Position numbers and translations under genes: made by a program. The notes under the pieces were generated by a model. It had not been told where the DNA came from. It ran no database searches and saw only the letters and a program-made list of their open reading frames with translations. This document shows, piece by piece, positions 8,780 to 18,365 of a stretch of 64,000 nt of DNA. The stretch covers positions 2,446,578 to 2,510,577 of the forward strand of contig JACKHF010000001.1 in the NCBI GenBank assembly GCA_020639155.1. Reading direction: 5' to 3'. Source of the stretch: Phycisphaeraceae bacterium (GTDB lineage Bacteria; Planctomycetota; Phycisphaerae; Phycisphaerales; UBA1924). Within the stretch, counting starts at the first letter, position 1. Each line of letters begins with the position of its first letter.

Positions 8780-9775
8780 CTACCGTCTGAAACCGACGGG
8801 CTGTTCGAGAAACCCGTAGAGCTCACGCAGCACGGTCATGCCCATGAGCCCCGCGAGCGTGAGACTTCCAAGAATGAGCGCGGGCTTGTACGCGCCCTGT
8901 CCGAGCAGGCACGCGCAGCCGTAGAGTGACATCCAGATCGATCCGTACCGGCCGATCTTTTCGGCGGCACGCTTGGTGTATCCATGCTGCTTGATCTTGC
9001 GGATAACAAAGATCGGAAACGCAGCTGCAAGCAGCATGGGGAAGACGATCGCAAGTGGATTCACCCACGCAGGAAGAAAGAACGTGTCGTTGGCGAGTTC
9101 CTCTGCGCGATAGGTAAACAGACCAACAATTCCGATACCGACGATCGTCCATCCGAGCACGGTGAACGCCATGGCACGCTTGCTGATCGATGGGAGTTTG
9201 TTTGCGACCAGATGCTGGATCCATGCGACTGCGGTCACGTGGGTAAACACAAGCAGGAGCGGCCACACAAAGACGAGTTTCATATTTGGGACAAGCATGT
9301 GGACAGCGTGGATCAACGCAAGCGTGAGCAGACCCAAAGCGGGGATAAATCGCAGTGTGAGGTTGAACAGCAGGATGCCCGCAGCGATCAACGCGGTGAG
9401 CACAACCGACGCTGGACCAAAGACGAGTGAAGAGAGAATCGCGACGAGCAGTGAGAGTGTCAGAATCGCGAGCCCGAGATTGGATGTGGCGCTGCCCGAG
9501 GCGATGGGACGCTGTGGATGCAGAAACCTGTCTCGGCGTGCATCAACAATGTCGTTGATCGCTGTGCCGAAGCAGAACAATCCGAGTGAGAGCCCGGCGC
9601 TCGCAAGGAGCAGCACGGAGAGATGCTGCTCTCCCAGTGCAGTTGAGGCCGGCTCCTGTGGGACAGCCCTTGTCCACAGCACGACTAGCCATGCGTTGGC
9701 GACGGCTGAGAACGCCCATGTGACCCGCGCGATATGCAGGGCCGGGCTCAGGCGGAGCAGCGTTCGGCGGGTCAT
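8780..9775 (-). CDS. UbiA-family membrane prenyltransferase
   Basis: An integral membrane protein of about 331 residues with eight or nine hydrophobic segments. The first Asp-rich motif is NDIVDARRDR (near residue 72), the prenyl-diphosphate/Mg2+ site of the UbiA superfamily; the second is less canonical. It transfers a polyprenyl chain onto an aromatic acceptor. With the UbiD-like gene 690 bases away, the likely pathway is menaquinone (MqnP-like); other UbiA substrates cannot be excluded. Starts at 9775 (MTRRTLLRLSP) or 9796 (MASSFATM) are both possible. Longer in-frame extension to 9850 has no family similarity. Confidence 0.85.
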   Translation of the reverse strand: MTRRTLLRLSPALHIARVTWAFSAVANAWLVVLWTRAVPQEPASTALGEQHLSVLLLASAGLSLGLFCFGTAINDIVDARRDRFLHPQRPIASGSATSNLGLAILTLSLLVAILSSLVFGPASVVLTALIAAGILLFNLTLRFIPALGLLTLALIHAVHMLVPNMKLVFVWPLLLVFTHVTAVAWIQHLVANKLPSISKRAMAFTVLGWTIVGIGIVGLFTYRAEELANDTFFLPAWVNPLAIVFPMLLAAAFPIFVIRKIKQHGYTKRAAEKIGRYGSIWMSLYGCACLLGQGAYKPALILGSLTLAGLMGMTVLRELYGFLEQPVGFRR

Positions 9776-9897
9776 GGTGGCGAAGGAGGAAGCCATCCAC
9801 AAGGGTAGATGCTGTGAGCTGGCAAACTGGTCAAATACGCAAATGGTCAATCACGGTGTTTGTGACCTGTTGGTGTTTCGGTCTACGATCGACCTTG

Positions 9898-10410
9898 ATG
9901 ATGCAACAGCAGCAACATTCTGACGGCAATCCGATACGCGTTGGCATTATCGTCAGCCGGTACAACCACACGATTACGGGCGCGATGCTGGCTGCGGCGA
10001 TTGGTGAGGCCGAGAGCAGGGGTGTTAAGCGCGATTCGATCGAGGTGTACGACGCGCCGGGAGCGTACGAGCTTCCGATGCTTTCTGATCGGCTGGCGAT
10101 GAGCGAACGGGTCGATGGTGTGCTCGCCCTCGGGTGCATTGTTCGGGGTGATACTTGGCACGATCGACACATTGCTGATGCGATCGCACAGGGGTTGCTC
10201 CATTCCCAGCTTCAGACGGGCGTGCCGATCGCGTTCGGTGTGCTCACTGTGCTCGACAGTCAGCAGGCCAAGGATCGTGCAGGCGGCTCGAAGGGAAACA
10301 AGGGAGCAGAGTCGATGGCTGCGCTGCTCGATACGATCGCGACGATGCGAGCTATCGACAGAGGTGAGCAGCGATCGACGGTACAAGCAATGTTCGACAA
10401 GACACTTTGA
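9898..10410 (+). CDS. ribH: 6,7-dimethyl-8-ribityllumazine synthase
   Basis: A 170-residue penultimate enzyme of riboflavin synthesis, condensing 5-amino-6-ribitylaminouracil with dihydroxybutanone phosphate. Family landmarks: VGIIVSRYNHTITGAML at the N-terminus, the PGAYELPM segment, the catalytic histidine region CIVRGDTWHDRHIADAI, and PIAFGVLT. An AGGSKGNKGAESM loop matches the usual R/G..GNKG..A motif. The start is one of two adjacent ATGs at 9898 and 9901; the upstream frame extension has no similarity. First gene of the ribH-nusB-ftsY operon, with 21 bases to nusB. Confidence 0.95.
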   Translation: MMQQQQHSDGNPIRVGIIVSRYNHTITGAMLAAAIGEAESRGVKRDSIEVYDAPGAYELPMLSDRLAMSERVDGVLALGCIVRGDTWHDRHIADAIAQGLLHSQLQTGVPIAFGVLTVLDSQQAKDRAGGSKGNKGAESMAALLDTIATMRAIDRGEQRSTVQAMFDKTL

Positions 10411-10431
10411 TGCACCAGACAAGGGAGTTGC

Positions 10432-10947
10432 GTGAGCGAGGAGACAACACAAACACAATGGGTCAGGTATGTCGCGATGCGGCTGTTGTTCCTGCTCGAT
10501 GCGCAGCCTGACATTGATGACACTGCGTTGCGTGATGCTGCGAAGCATCCCGCGAAAGAAGCGGGTGACGTGTTTCCATCGGATGTGCTGCTGCCGCACG
10601 ACGCGATGGAGTTTCCTGACGAGTTTCCTGATCGTGTGGTGAATCGTGCGATTGAGCAGGCTTGCGGCGCGTTTGATGCGCGTGAGCGTTCTGATCGAAT
10701 CACCGGGGCGCTCGCGCCAGACTGGCCCGCGCCGCGGCAGGCAGCGGTGGATCGTGCGATCCTGCGTCTTGGGGTATATGAGCTCTCGCAGGCAAAGTCG
10801 CCGGCACCGGTCGTCATCAATGAACTTGTCGAGATGTCGCGCACATTTGGCACGGAACGGTCGCCTGCGTTTGTCAACGCGCTGCTTGACAAGGTTGCGA
10901 GGGATCTCGGACGATTGCCTGCATCTGAATCGAGCGTCTCAGGCTGA
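10432..10947 (+). CDS. nusB: Transcription antitermination factor NusB
   Basis: A 171-residue RNA-binding protein that works with NusE (S10) on boxA RNA during rRNA transcription. The pattern RYVAMRLLFLLDAQ at the start, APRQAAVDRAILRLGVYEL in the middle and VVINELVEMSRTFGTERSPAFVNALLDKVAR near the end are classic NusB. It is longer than E. coli NusB (139 residues) through an insertion around residues 30-60. The start is GTG at 10432, preceded by AAGGGAG. The ribH-nusB order is widely conserved. Confidence 0.95.
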   Translation: MSEETTQTQWVRYVAMRLLFLLDAQPDIDDTALRDAAKHPAKEAGDVFPSDVLLPHDAMEFPDEFPDRVVNRAIEQACGAFDARERSDRITGALAPDWPAPRQAAVDRAILRLGVYELSQAKSPAPVVINELVEMSRTFGTERSPAFVNALLDKVARDLGRLPASESSVSG

Positions 10948-10959
10948 AAGGAAGTGGTT

Positions 10960-11883
10960 GTGGGTTTGATCGGATCGGCACTGGGGAAGCTCAAGTCGGG
11001 TTTGAGCAAGACGCGGACAACGTTCGTGAGCGGTCTGCGTTCGCTTGTCGCCGGTCGAACACTCGATGCTGCGCTGATTGATGAGATCGAGACGCTGCTG
11101 CTGAAAGCTGATGTTGGGCGCGAGGCAACAACAAAGCTGATCGATGGACTGCGCGAAGCGGTCAAAGCAAAGCAACTCGCAAAGGGTGAGGATGCCGTTG
11201 AATATCTCAAGCGCGAGATCGCAGCGATGTGGCCTGAGCGCGATCGATCGATTGCAAAGATTGCAAATGGACCCACCGTTGTGCTCGTGACCGGCGTCAA
11301 TGGTGCTGGTAAGACAACGAGTATTGCAAAGCTCTGCAAGCGTCTGCGTGACGAGGGAAACACGGTGCTGCTCGCAGCGTGCGATACGTTCCGCGCGGGT
11401 GCAGTGCGACAGCTTGAGATCTGGGCGGAGCGACTCGGCGTTGATGTGGTCAAGGGTCAGCAGGGCGGTGATCCTGCAGCGGTCGCGTTTGATGGTGTTC
11501 AGGCAGCGATCGCGCGTGAGGTTGATTATCTCATCGTTGACACGGCTGGCCGCTTGCAGACGCAGGACCCTCTCATGCGTCAGCTGACCAAGGTACGAAA
11601 TGTGCTTGGGAAGAAGATCGACGGTGCGCCGCACGAGGTGCTGCTGGTGCTTGACGCGACAGCGGGGCAGAACGCGCTGCGTCAGGCTGAGTCATTTCTC
11701 GAATCTGCTGGCGTGACCGGTATTGTGCTTGCAAAGCTCGACGGCACAGCCAAGGGCGGCGTTGTAGTTGCGATCAAGCATGCGACGGACATCCCCGTCA
11801 AGTTCGTCGGCACCGGCGAAACACCCGACGACATGGAAGTGTTCGATCCCGAGACATTCGTTGAAGCGATGTTTTCGGAGTAG
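10960..11883 (+). CDS. ftsY: Signal recognition particle receptor FtsY
   Basis: A 307-residue GTPase that docks SRP-ribosome complexes at the membrane. It lacks the long acidic A domain of E. coli FtsY and starts directly with the N domain (GLIGSALGKLKSGLSKTR). NG-domain motifs: GVNGAGKTTSIAKL (P-loop, near residue 105), CDTFRAGAVRQLE, VDTAGRLQT and VLAKLDGTAKGG. GTG codons at 10954 and 10960 are both possible; AAAGGAAG fits 10960 better by spacing. Twelve bases downstream of nusB, so part of the same operon. Confidence 0.95.
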   Translation: MGLIGSALGKLKSGLSKTRTTFVSGLRSLVAGRTLDAALIDEIETLLLKADVGREATTKLIDGLREAVKAKQLAKGEDAVEYLKREIAAMWPERDRSIAKIANGPTVVLVTGVNGAGKTTSIAKLCKRLRDEGNTVLLAACDTFRAGAVRQLEIWAERLGVDVVKGQQGGDPAAVAFDGVQAAIAREVDYLIVDTAGRLQTQDPLMRQLTKVRNVLGKKIDGAPHEVLLVLDATAGQNALRQAESFLESAGVTGIVLAKLDGTAKGGVVVAIKHATDIPVKFVGTGETPDDMEVFDPETFVEAMFSE

Positions 11884-11886
11884 ACC

Positions 11887-12996
11887 TCAGTTGTCCCACT
11901 CGACAGCCCACGTGTACATCTCCCAGTTTGAAACAAGCAGGGGTTTGTCAGATTCTCCTTCGAGCGAAATGAGTCGTTGGTACCCTGGATGCCCAAGATT
12001 TGCAGAAAGAAAACTCGCGCTTTGCCACGTACTAATAATGCGGCCACCTGGAGAGACACCCCAAGTCATGGAGTCTACAGCAAAGGTTTCATATTCAGCG
12101 TTTGGCTTCCAAACAAGGAGGCACTTTGTTCCGTTTGATCGCTTCATGAGTACGACTCTTCGCATGTGTTGGCAAGGTTGTGGACTAGGGTGATGCGGTT
12201 GTGTCGCGAGTGACATTGGTAGTGTGATTTCATCACCAGTTCTTGTTACGACGGTATTGCCGTGAACAAGCACCGAGTCGCGATCGAGCCACACTGCTTC
12301 ATTAATAACATCTGGGCCCCACGACCCATGCTTCGGCAGCACTAGCGAATCTGGAACAAGTTCCCCATTTGCAGCGATGGTTCCAAAGAGTAACTGCCCG
12401 TTGTTATACCCCAGCCACGTACCAGCACCGGAGGAGGTCAGCGTTGCCAGTCTATCCGGGAGTGCGGCACGCTTGGGATCATTCGTGTTTGTCCATACCC
12501 AGTATGATAACCCCTTGTTCTCGTTAGAAAACGTGTACTTTTCATCGATTGCGTACACGAGCAGGTCTGCGCTTGACTGATCCAGTTGCAACGTGCCTTC
12601 GTATCGAATCTTACTCATATCAGACATTTCCCATGTACCATGACGGAATCTGGCAACTGTGGCGGTCTCATTGAGTGATCCTTTGCCATACATAACGACG
12701 GCATTACCTTTGATAATGTGAAAGCTGGCAAGCGGATCCTCCACCGGGCTATAACGCTCAAGTAGCGTTTTCAGTCCACTTACGAAAACTTTCGTGTCAC
12801 TTGATAGCGTGGTGAATACAGAGTTGCCACTGGGATCAACTGCATGCTCCCACAGTGGTGGCGGTCCAAAATCGCCGCGCTGGTACTCTGTCCTGAGTCT
12901 GGGCACAAGCGTGCAACTCGGAAAAACAACCACTGCCATCAGCAGAACAAAGGTGGTCAGACTTTGCTGTAAGCGGACGTGACGTGCGTTTCTCAT
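11887..12996 (-). CDS. Putative lipoprotein, beta-propeller-like, unknown function
   Basis: A 369-residue protein with a lipoprotein signal: a hydrophobic helix, then VVVFPSC with cysteine near residue 28. The mature part is rich in Trp, Gly, Ser and Thr with repeated short segments such as SVFTTLSSDTKVFVSG, GTWLGYNNGQLLFG and TWGVSPGGRIISTW, which suggests a beta-propeller or similar repeat fold; that is inference from composition. No catalytic motif was found. Convergent with ftsY (3 bases between the stops) and divergent from the zinc-ribbon membrane protein. Confidence 0.7.
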   Translation of the reverse strand: MRNARHVRLQQSLTTFVLLMAVVVFPSCTLVPRLRTEYQRGDFGPPPLWEHAVDPSGNSVFTTLSSDTKVFVSGLKTLLERYSPVEDPLASFHIIKGNAVVMYGKGSLNETATVARFRHGTWEMSDMSKIRYEGTLQLDQSSADLLVYAIDEKYTFSNENKGLSYWVWTNTNDPKRAALPDRLATLTSSGAGTWLGYNNGQLLFGTIAANGELVPDSLVLPKHGSWGPDVINEAVWLDRDSVLVHGNTVVTRTGDEITLPMSLATQPHHPSPQPCQHMRRVVLMKRSNGTKCLLVWKPNAEYETFAVDSMTWGVSPGGRIISTWQSASFLSANLGHPGYQRLISLEGESDKPLLVSNWEMYTWAVEWDN

Positions 12997-13061
12997 GATA
13001 CTGGTTGAATCCGCCTGTACGGGATTGGTTCAACGCCTTGCGGGTATTCCTACGCTTCCGT

Positions 13062-13553
13062 ATGCACTGCCACGTCTGCCAGTACAATCTTGCGGGGCTT
13101 GATGGGGCAACTGTCTGCCCGGAGTGTGGCACGAGCGTTGACCCGTTCGGTGAAGGGAGCGTTCGATCTGACAGGTTCTTTCGATGGCTCAGCACTGCGT
13201 CGTGGCTGGTTGCCTGCCTGCCAGTTGTGGTTTATGTCTACGGATTCTTCGTGTGGGCATGGGCATACTTGTGGCTGGGACATAAGCCATACCCGGACGA
13301 TCTGTCCTCGGTGCCTCTGCTGAACATCATGACGCTGGTGTTCTGGTTAGCGTTCGCGGGCATCGGCTTGCTGCTCCCAGCCTTGATTGTGCAATGTGGG
13401 CTGGTTGCTGCGATGCTTTACGGTCGCGATGGCGGGTGGACACAACGGAACCCAAAGCCAGTCCTTCGCTTTGTGATCACTCTGCTCGTGTATGCCTGTG
13501 TTGTCGGCTTGCTCTGGCTTGGATTGTTCGACATCGGGTTCTTTGCTGACTGA
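13062..13553 (+). CDS. Small zinc-ribbon membrane protein
   Basis: A 163-residue protein. The N-terminal MHCHVCQYNLAGLDG and VCPECGTSVDP form a four-cysteine zinc ribbon of a kind common in planctomycete membrane proteins. Three hydrophobic segments follow (WLVACLPVVVYVYGFFVWAW, LVFWLAFAGIGLLLPALIV and FVITLLVYACVVGLLWLGLF). Function unknown. An upstream TTG at 13005 is in frame but would leave only 8 bases to the divergent lipoprotein start, so I prefer ATG 13062. Two similar architectures occur in this window (34657 and 42004). Confidence 0.72.
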   Translation: MHCHVCQYNLAGLDGATVCPECGTSVDPFGEGSVRSDRFFRWLSTASWLVACLPVVVYVYGFFVWAWAYLWLGHKPYPDDLSSVPLLNIMTLVFWLAFAGIGLLLPALIVQCGLVAAMLYGRDGGWTQRNPKPVLRFVITLLVYACVVGLLWLGLFDIGFFAD

Positions 13554-13567
13554 GAAGAACAACCCGG

Positions 13568-14467
<900 letters not shown>

Positions 14468-14542
14468 AGTACGACGTATTGGTGGATTGCGTTGGATGCC
14501 GTGCCGATAAGGGACATCCCCGACTGATCAGACCCATTCCGC

Positions 14543-14570
14543 TTGACCAATGGGGCGATGTTGGTACTGT
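14543..14570 (+). promoter_or_regulatory. Candidate sigma-70 promoter of tRNA-Phe
   Basis: TTGACC (14543-14548) and TACTGT (14565-14570) are separated by 16 bases, a reasonable -35/-10 pair. They stand about 70 bases upstream of the tRNA-Phe gene on its strand. Assignment is by consensus reading only. Confidence 0.4.
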
Positions 14571-14638
14571 TCAGACCGCGCCCGCTGGGTTCCAGTGGGA
14601 GTGGGGCGGCTCAGCACGTGCTGGGTCGAAGACAGTTC

Positions 14639-14711
14639 GGGCAGGTAGCTCAGTTGGTAGAGCATCGCATTGAAAATGCGAGGGTCGCCGGTTCAAGTCC
14701 GGCTCTGCCCA
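14639..14711 (+). tRNA. tRNA-Phe (GAA)
   Basis: The 73 bases fold as a standard cloverleaf: acceptor GGGCAGG pairs with TCTGCCC (one G-T), the D arm is GCTC..GAGC, the anticodon stem TCGCA/TGCGA encloses loop TTGAAAA with anticodon GAA, the variable loop is short, and the T arm is GCCGG-TTCAAGT-CCGGC. Discriminator A at 14711. CCA is not encoded. The 3' end from 14691 is the attachment site of the integrated element. Confidence 0.97.
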
Positions 14712-16011
14712 TTGGATCGGTTTGTGTATCTACGCCAGCTTTCGCATATTCTCGCATAACTCTTTGTTTACGGTCAGTTTGCATAACATGTTGCGAATCA
14801 TCGCAAGGGCTTGCGGCTGTGTGCTGCGCCGCTTTTTGCGCTCCATGTGCGCCGCTTTTCGCGCCGCGTTTATCCACTGACGCTCGATTGAGCTTTGGAT
14901 TTGCGTCTCGACCGGTTGCACGCTCCCAGTCTGCATCAGTGGTTTGCAGATAGTGGCCTGCCGCTATTGCCTTTGTGTTGCCCATCCAAGCACAAACGGT
15001 GTGGAGTGGGAATCTGGAAGCTAGTTCGGACTGCCTGCTGGCTCGCAGGTTGTGCCATGTTCTTGGCCATGGCTCCAACCCAGCGCGCTGAATGAGTCTG
15101 CGCATATGCGTGTTGAGATTTGCCCCTTTGCGATATCGAGAGATCACAAACTCGTTGCCTGTGTCAGCCTGTTCAAACACCTCAAGAAGATACCCACGTA
15201 ACTCGGTGAAAATGGGGACAAATCGGTCGCCCTTCCCCTCGTGATGCTCAGTCTTGGGCGATCGCGCGCGAATCCGTTCACGATCCCAGTCCACGTCAGC
15301 CCATCTGAGTTCGAGTGCTTCACTGGGGACGCGCAAGCCACCATATCGCGATAAAGCAATCAGGAGTTGCCACTCAGCATCTGGGGCGACGTCAATAACC
15401 TGCGCAATCTTCTGTTGATCAATAAACACGCCCCTCGCAGGGTTGGTCTGGGTACCAGCCTTCAACTGGGTAAACGGATTCACTTTTGTGTAGCTGTGAT
15501 CCATTCCCCAACGAAAGAACTGCCGCGCATATCTCACATAGCGAGATATGGTCGCATTTGCATACCCATGCTCTTTCAAAGATTTTCGCCAAGATTCAGC
15601 ATCCGCGAGTGTGGTATCTTCGATCATGTGATCGTTACCAAAGTGCTGATTCAAGGATTTCTCTACTTGCCGCATACGCACAAGAGACGAGTCTTTGACG
15701 TCGACGGTCTCAAAGAATCGGGACAACAGCTCACCCAGTGAAAGAGATTGTGAGACTTCGCGCCGTGGGACAAGCGCAACTGAGACGAGTATCTCATAGC
15801 TGGAGTCAGGTAGCTCTGCCAGCCATGAAGACAACGACGCATCTGGAGCTTTTCCAACGATATTGTTGGAAATAAGTTCCTCCACGCGAATGAGGAAGGA
15901 CTCCGCTGCCTTCACTGGAACTTTGCCGAGGCGAATAGTTCGCCGAGTCTTGTCTCCATCAGTAAACTGGATTCGTTTTCTGCCGTTGGGATCTCTGATG
16001 AGACTTGCCAT
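14650..16011 (-). CDS. Site-specific tyrosine recombinase (integrase)
   Basis: A 453-residue recombinase that inserts and excises the element at tRNA-Phe. Core-binding domain at about 88-185, catalytic domain at about 195-365. Visible catalytic residues: Arg227 (GGLRVPSEALEL), Lys253 (RSPKTEHHEGKG), His320 and Arg323 (TWHNLRASRQSEL), His353 and the nucleophile Tyr354 (AGHYLQ). The tail from about 370 is Ala/Gln-rich. The last 20 residues (GRAGLEPATLAF... and on) are encoded by the antisense strand of tRNA-Phe, so the reading frame crosses the attachment site. It starts 2 bases after the XRE gene stop and is probably co-transcribed with it. Confidence 0.95.
   Translation of the reverse strand: MASLIRDPNGRKRIQFTDGDKTRRTIRLGKVPVKAAESFLIRVEELISNNIVGKAPDASLSSWLAELPDSSYEILVSVALVPRREVSQSLSLGELLSRFFETVDVKDSSLVRMRQVEKSLNQHFGNDHMIEDTTLADAESWRKSLKEHGYANATISRYVRYARQFFRWGMDHSYTKVNPFTQLKAGTQTNPARGVFIDQQKIAQVIDVAPDAEWQLLIALSRYGGLRVPSEALELRWADVDWDRERIRARSPKTEHHEGKGDRFVPIFTELRGYLLEVFEQADTGNEFVISRYRKGANLNTHMRRLIQRAGLEPWPRTWHNLRASRQSELASRFPLHTVCAWMGNTKAIAAGHYLQTTDADWERATGRDANPKLNRASVDKRGAKSGAHGAQKAAQHTAASPCDDSQHVMQTDRKQRVMREYAKAGVDTQTDPMGRAGLEPATLAFSMRCSTN
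14691..14724 (+). repeat. attL, left direct repeat
   Basis: Thirty-four bases from the T-loop of tRNA-Phe (GTTCAAGTCCGG...) to just past the tRNA end, identical to 34325-34358. Similarity to the right side continues as an imperfect match to about 14900, because the right side also contains the 3' end of a related integrase gene. Coordinates mark the exact part only; the true crossover point lies somewhere inside it. Confidence 0.85.
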
Positions 16012-16013
16012 GT

Positions 16014-16217
16014 TCAGTTCCTCTTTCTCGACGAGCGTTTCTTGAGTTCAAGTCCGAAGTACTTGCAGAGTGTGTCGATGTTCTCAGACCGCATTCCGTG
16101 CCCACCCGCGACAAACCGCGAGAGCACACTTGCTGGAACACCTGTATCCTGACTGATGCGATAACGGGACAGGCCACTGTTCTCGATCGCATTCCGGAGT
16201 TGCTCAGAAACGGTCAT
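16014..16217 (-). CDS. XRE/Cro-type HTH regulator
   Basis: A 67-residue DNA-binding protein. Helix-turn-helix: LSRYRISQDTGVPASVLSRF (about residues 15-34), followed by the usual third-helix region ENIDTLCKYFGLELK. It is immediately upstream of the integrase gene (2-base gap), so it likely regulates integrase expression or its own promoter. The inverted repeat at 16251-16262, just upstream of its start, is a candidate operator. Confidence 0.9.
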   Translation of the reverse strand: MTVSEQLRNAIENSGLSRYRISQDTGVPASVLSRFVAGGHGMRSENIDTLCKYFGLELKKRSSRKRN

Positions 16218-16250
16218 TCTGCTACTCTACACTATTCATTCGATTACTGC

Positions 16251-16262
16251 AACTATTTAGTT
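16251..16262. promoter_or_regulatory. Inverted repeat upstream of the XRE gene, candidate operator
   Basis: AACTATTTAGTT reads as AACTA-TT-TAGTT, a perfect 5-bp dyad, 34 bases upstream of the XRE start. Its position and the small HTH protein it precedes make autoregulation plausible. A dyad this short can arise by chance. Confidence 0.35.
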
Positions 16263-16376
16263 GGGTATGCTTCAGACTCAACCACAAATCGAATCGCGCT
16301 TGATGGGTGAAAAATCCAGTCTCTGCAGTCTTCACATGATTTCAAATACATGTTGAGACTGGCCAGACTGGGACGA

Positions 16377-18365
16377 TCATGTCTCTTCGACTGGGAGTGA
16401 GAGCACCCAGGGCTTTCCCACTCCGCCCGGTTTGTTGACCAATCTCAACTGTTTAATGGCCTTCGTGATGCGCCGAGCCGTGATTCCTGCAGCCTTCGCC
16501 CGTTTTCCCACCTCGTCGCGCAGCCGGACACCCGACTGCACAAGATCCCAAAGCCATTCATTTACAGCATCTTGTTCACTTCGCTCTTCCGAATCGACTG
16601 GTCGCGATGCCAAGTACTCATTCGCCGTCATTTCAACCAATCCGGAATCCCAAATGAGCGTCGGTGGATCCGCTTCATCAAGTCGAAATGCCAGTCCGCC
16701 CTGAGATTTCGCGTAGTTGTTCTTGCCATGAAGAAGGAGCCTTCGCTCATTGTCGTCGTGATCTCGAACGAGATGCAGCACACTCCTAGCAAGCCCGGTG
16801 AACGCTCGTGAGCCCAGCACAAGATCGTCTGCATGAGTTGCCATGCTCTTTCGCTGATGAGCAACCAAGACAACGGCAATCTCACGACGCTCGGCGAGCT
16901 TTTGAAGCGGACCGAGGACGCTTCGGACTTCGTTGTCACGATACGCGTCGACCTCGGTTCCAAGGAATGTTCCGACCGGATCGAGGATGACGAGTTTGGC
17001 ATTCGGAAGCCTGTCAAGTTGTTCTTCTAGCGCATCTAGGCTGTCAAGTGAGAACATTGACACTTGAGAGTCGCCCTGTGGTGTGTATTCCAGAGTTCCT
17101 TCTAGAACGTGTACTCGCGACAGTTCTGCCGATTGTGCCGAGAGCCTGGGAACCAGCACAGAGTCGATGGGATCTTCGCCAAGAATGAACACAACGTCTC
17201 CTTGTGGGCACGAAGTTCCATCGGGCCAGTCTCGCCCAGTACTAACGCGAGCTGCAATGTCAGCAGTCGCAAAGGACTTTCCATCCCCGGGCTTGCCCAC
17301 CAGCAATGTGACACCGCCGAGAATCACACGATCCTTCCAAAGCCATGACATGCTGCGAGGTGTCACACTATCCATACATGTCGTGCTGATCTCGCACCGA
17401 GAGATGCGCTCCCCAACGGTCGGATTAGATGCAAGATGCAACTGAACTGTGTCTCGCACGGTTTGCCTGTCGATCCGCTTGGCAATGTCTGCGATGTCAT
17501 CATGTGGTTCCAAAGGGCCGAATACCTGGCTGAGATCGAGGATGCGAACCGATCGAGCACCTGCACCCTTCAGATACATTACAACATCCCTTGCGTACTT
17601 GGATCCCTGCGGGTCATTGTCTGGGAGAACGACGACATCACGACCATTGAGAGGTGACCAGTCTGTGTGTTTGGAAGCATTTGAACCGCCGGCACTTGTC
17701 ACGGCTTCGAGTCCGCAGCTTACCGCTGCATCAACCGCTTTCTCTCCTTCGCAGACATACACAGTTTTGTCAACATCAAGATTGAGCACCTCTGGCAGAC
17801 GATACATAGGGCGCTTCGGAGGGATTGCTCGGGTTTCCCAAAGTCCCTCTGAGTTTCGATAGAACGGTCTATAGGTTTTCTTGCTGGACTCATGCTCGAA
17901 TCGGACAACGGCTCCAACGAGTGTTCGCTGGTCATCGAAGTACTTCCAAGTGCTGACAGGGAACCCGGCGTATCGCTGTTCTTCGATCGCCAGCTCCAGC
18001 GACGAGTGTGCCTTGAGGCGTTTGGTGTTCGTTGAACGCGAGTGCTGAGTCGAATCAACCGGGTCATTGAGTATCGAATCGGGATAGAGAGCTTGAACCG
18101 TCAAGTTCAGACTAGCAATGACTGCCTTCAACGCACAACCTGCATGGCAGCACAGCAGAACCTCGCCATTTGCTCCAATCCCGATACTGAGTGATGGGTT
18201 CTGATCATCGTGGGCTGGACAAAGCGATTGGTATTGGTTGCCGCACTTTCGCGGCTTGCACCCGGTCGCCTTGAGTCGAGCTAAAACAATATCAATGGGG
18301 GCCAATGGAACCCCCTGTTCTTTGCGATGGCTGCTGCCAGTAGTTGCGTCGTGGACATCCTGCAT
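16377..18365 (-). CDS. Primase-helicase-like replication protein (CHC2 + TOPRIM + RecA-like ATPase)
   Basis: A 662-residue fusion typical of integrative elements. A CHC2-type zinc finger near residues 49-77 (CPAHDDQNPSLS ... LLCCHAGC) is followed by a TOPRIM domain (VYVCEGEKAVDA near 205, VVLPDNDPQGSK near 248) and a RepA/KaiC-like ATPase (Walker A LLVGKPGDGKSF near 357, Walker B KLVILDPVG near 458, then VLVAHQRKS). The C-terminal 60 residues look like a winged helix (GITARRITKAIKQLRLV). It probably primes and unwinds the element's DNA during replication after excision. Its first residues overlap the upstream HTH gene by 74 bases, so the true start may be further in. Confidence 0.88.
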   Translation of the reverse strand: MQDVHDATTGSSHRKEQGVPLAPIDIVLARLKATGCKPRKCGNQYQSLCPAHDDQNPSLSIGIGANGEVLLCCHAGCALKAVIASLNLTVQALYPDSILNDPVDSTQHSRSTNTKRLKAHSSLELAIEEQRYAGFPVSTWKYFDDQRTLVGAVVRFEHESSKKTYRPFYRNSEGLWETRAIPPKRPMYRLPEVLNLDVDKTVYVCEGEKAVDAAVSCGLEAVTSAGGSNASKHTDWSPLNGRDVVVLPDNDPQGSKYARDVVMYLKGAGARSVRILDLSQVFGPLEPHDDIADIAKRIDRQTVRDTVQLHLASNPTVGERISRCEISTTCMDSVTPRSMSWLWKDRVILGGVTLLVGKPGDGKSFATADIAARVSTGRDWPDGTSCPQGDVVFILGEDPIDSVLVPRLSAQSAELSRVHVLEGTLEYTPQGDSQVSMFSLDSLDALEEQLDRLPNAKLVILDPVGTFLGTEVDAYRDNEVRSVLGPLQKLAERREIAVVLVAHQRKSMATHADDLVLGSRAFTGLARSVLHLVRDHDDNERRLLLHGKNNYAKSQGGLAFRLDEADPPTLIWDSGLVEMTANEYLASRPVDSEERSEQDAVNEWLWDLVQSGVRLRDEVGKRAKAAGITARRITKAIKQLRLVNKPGGVGKPWVLSLPVEET

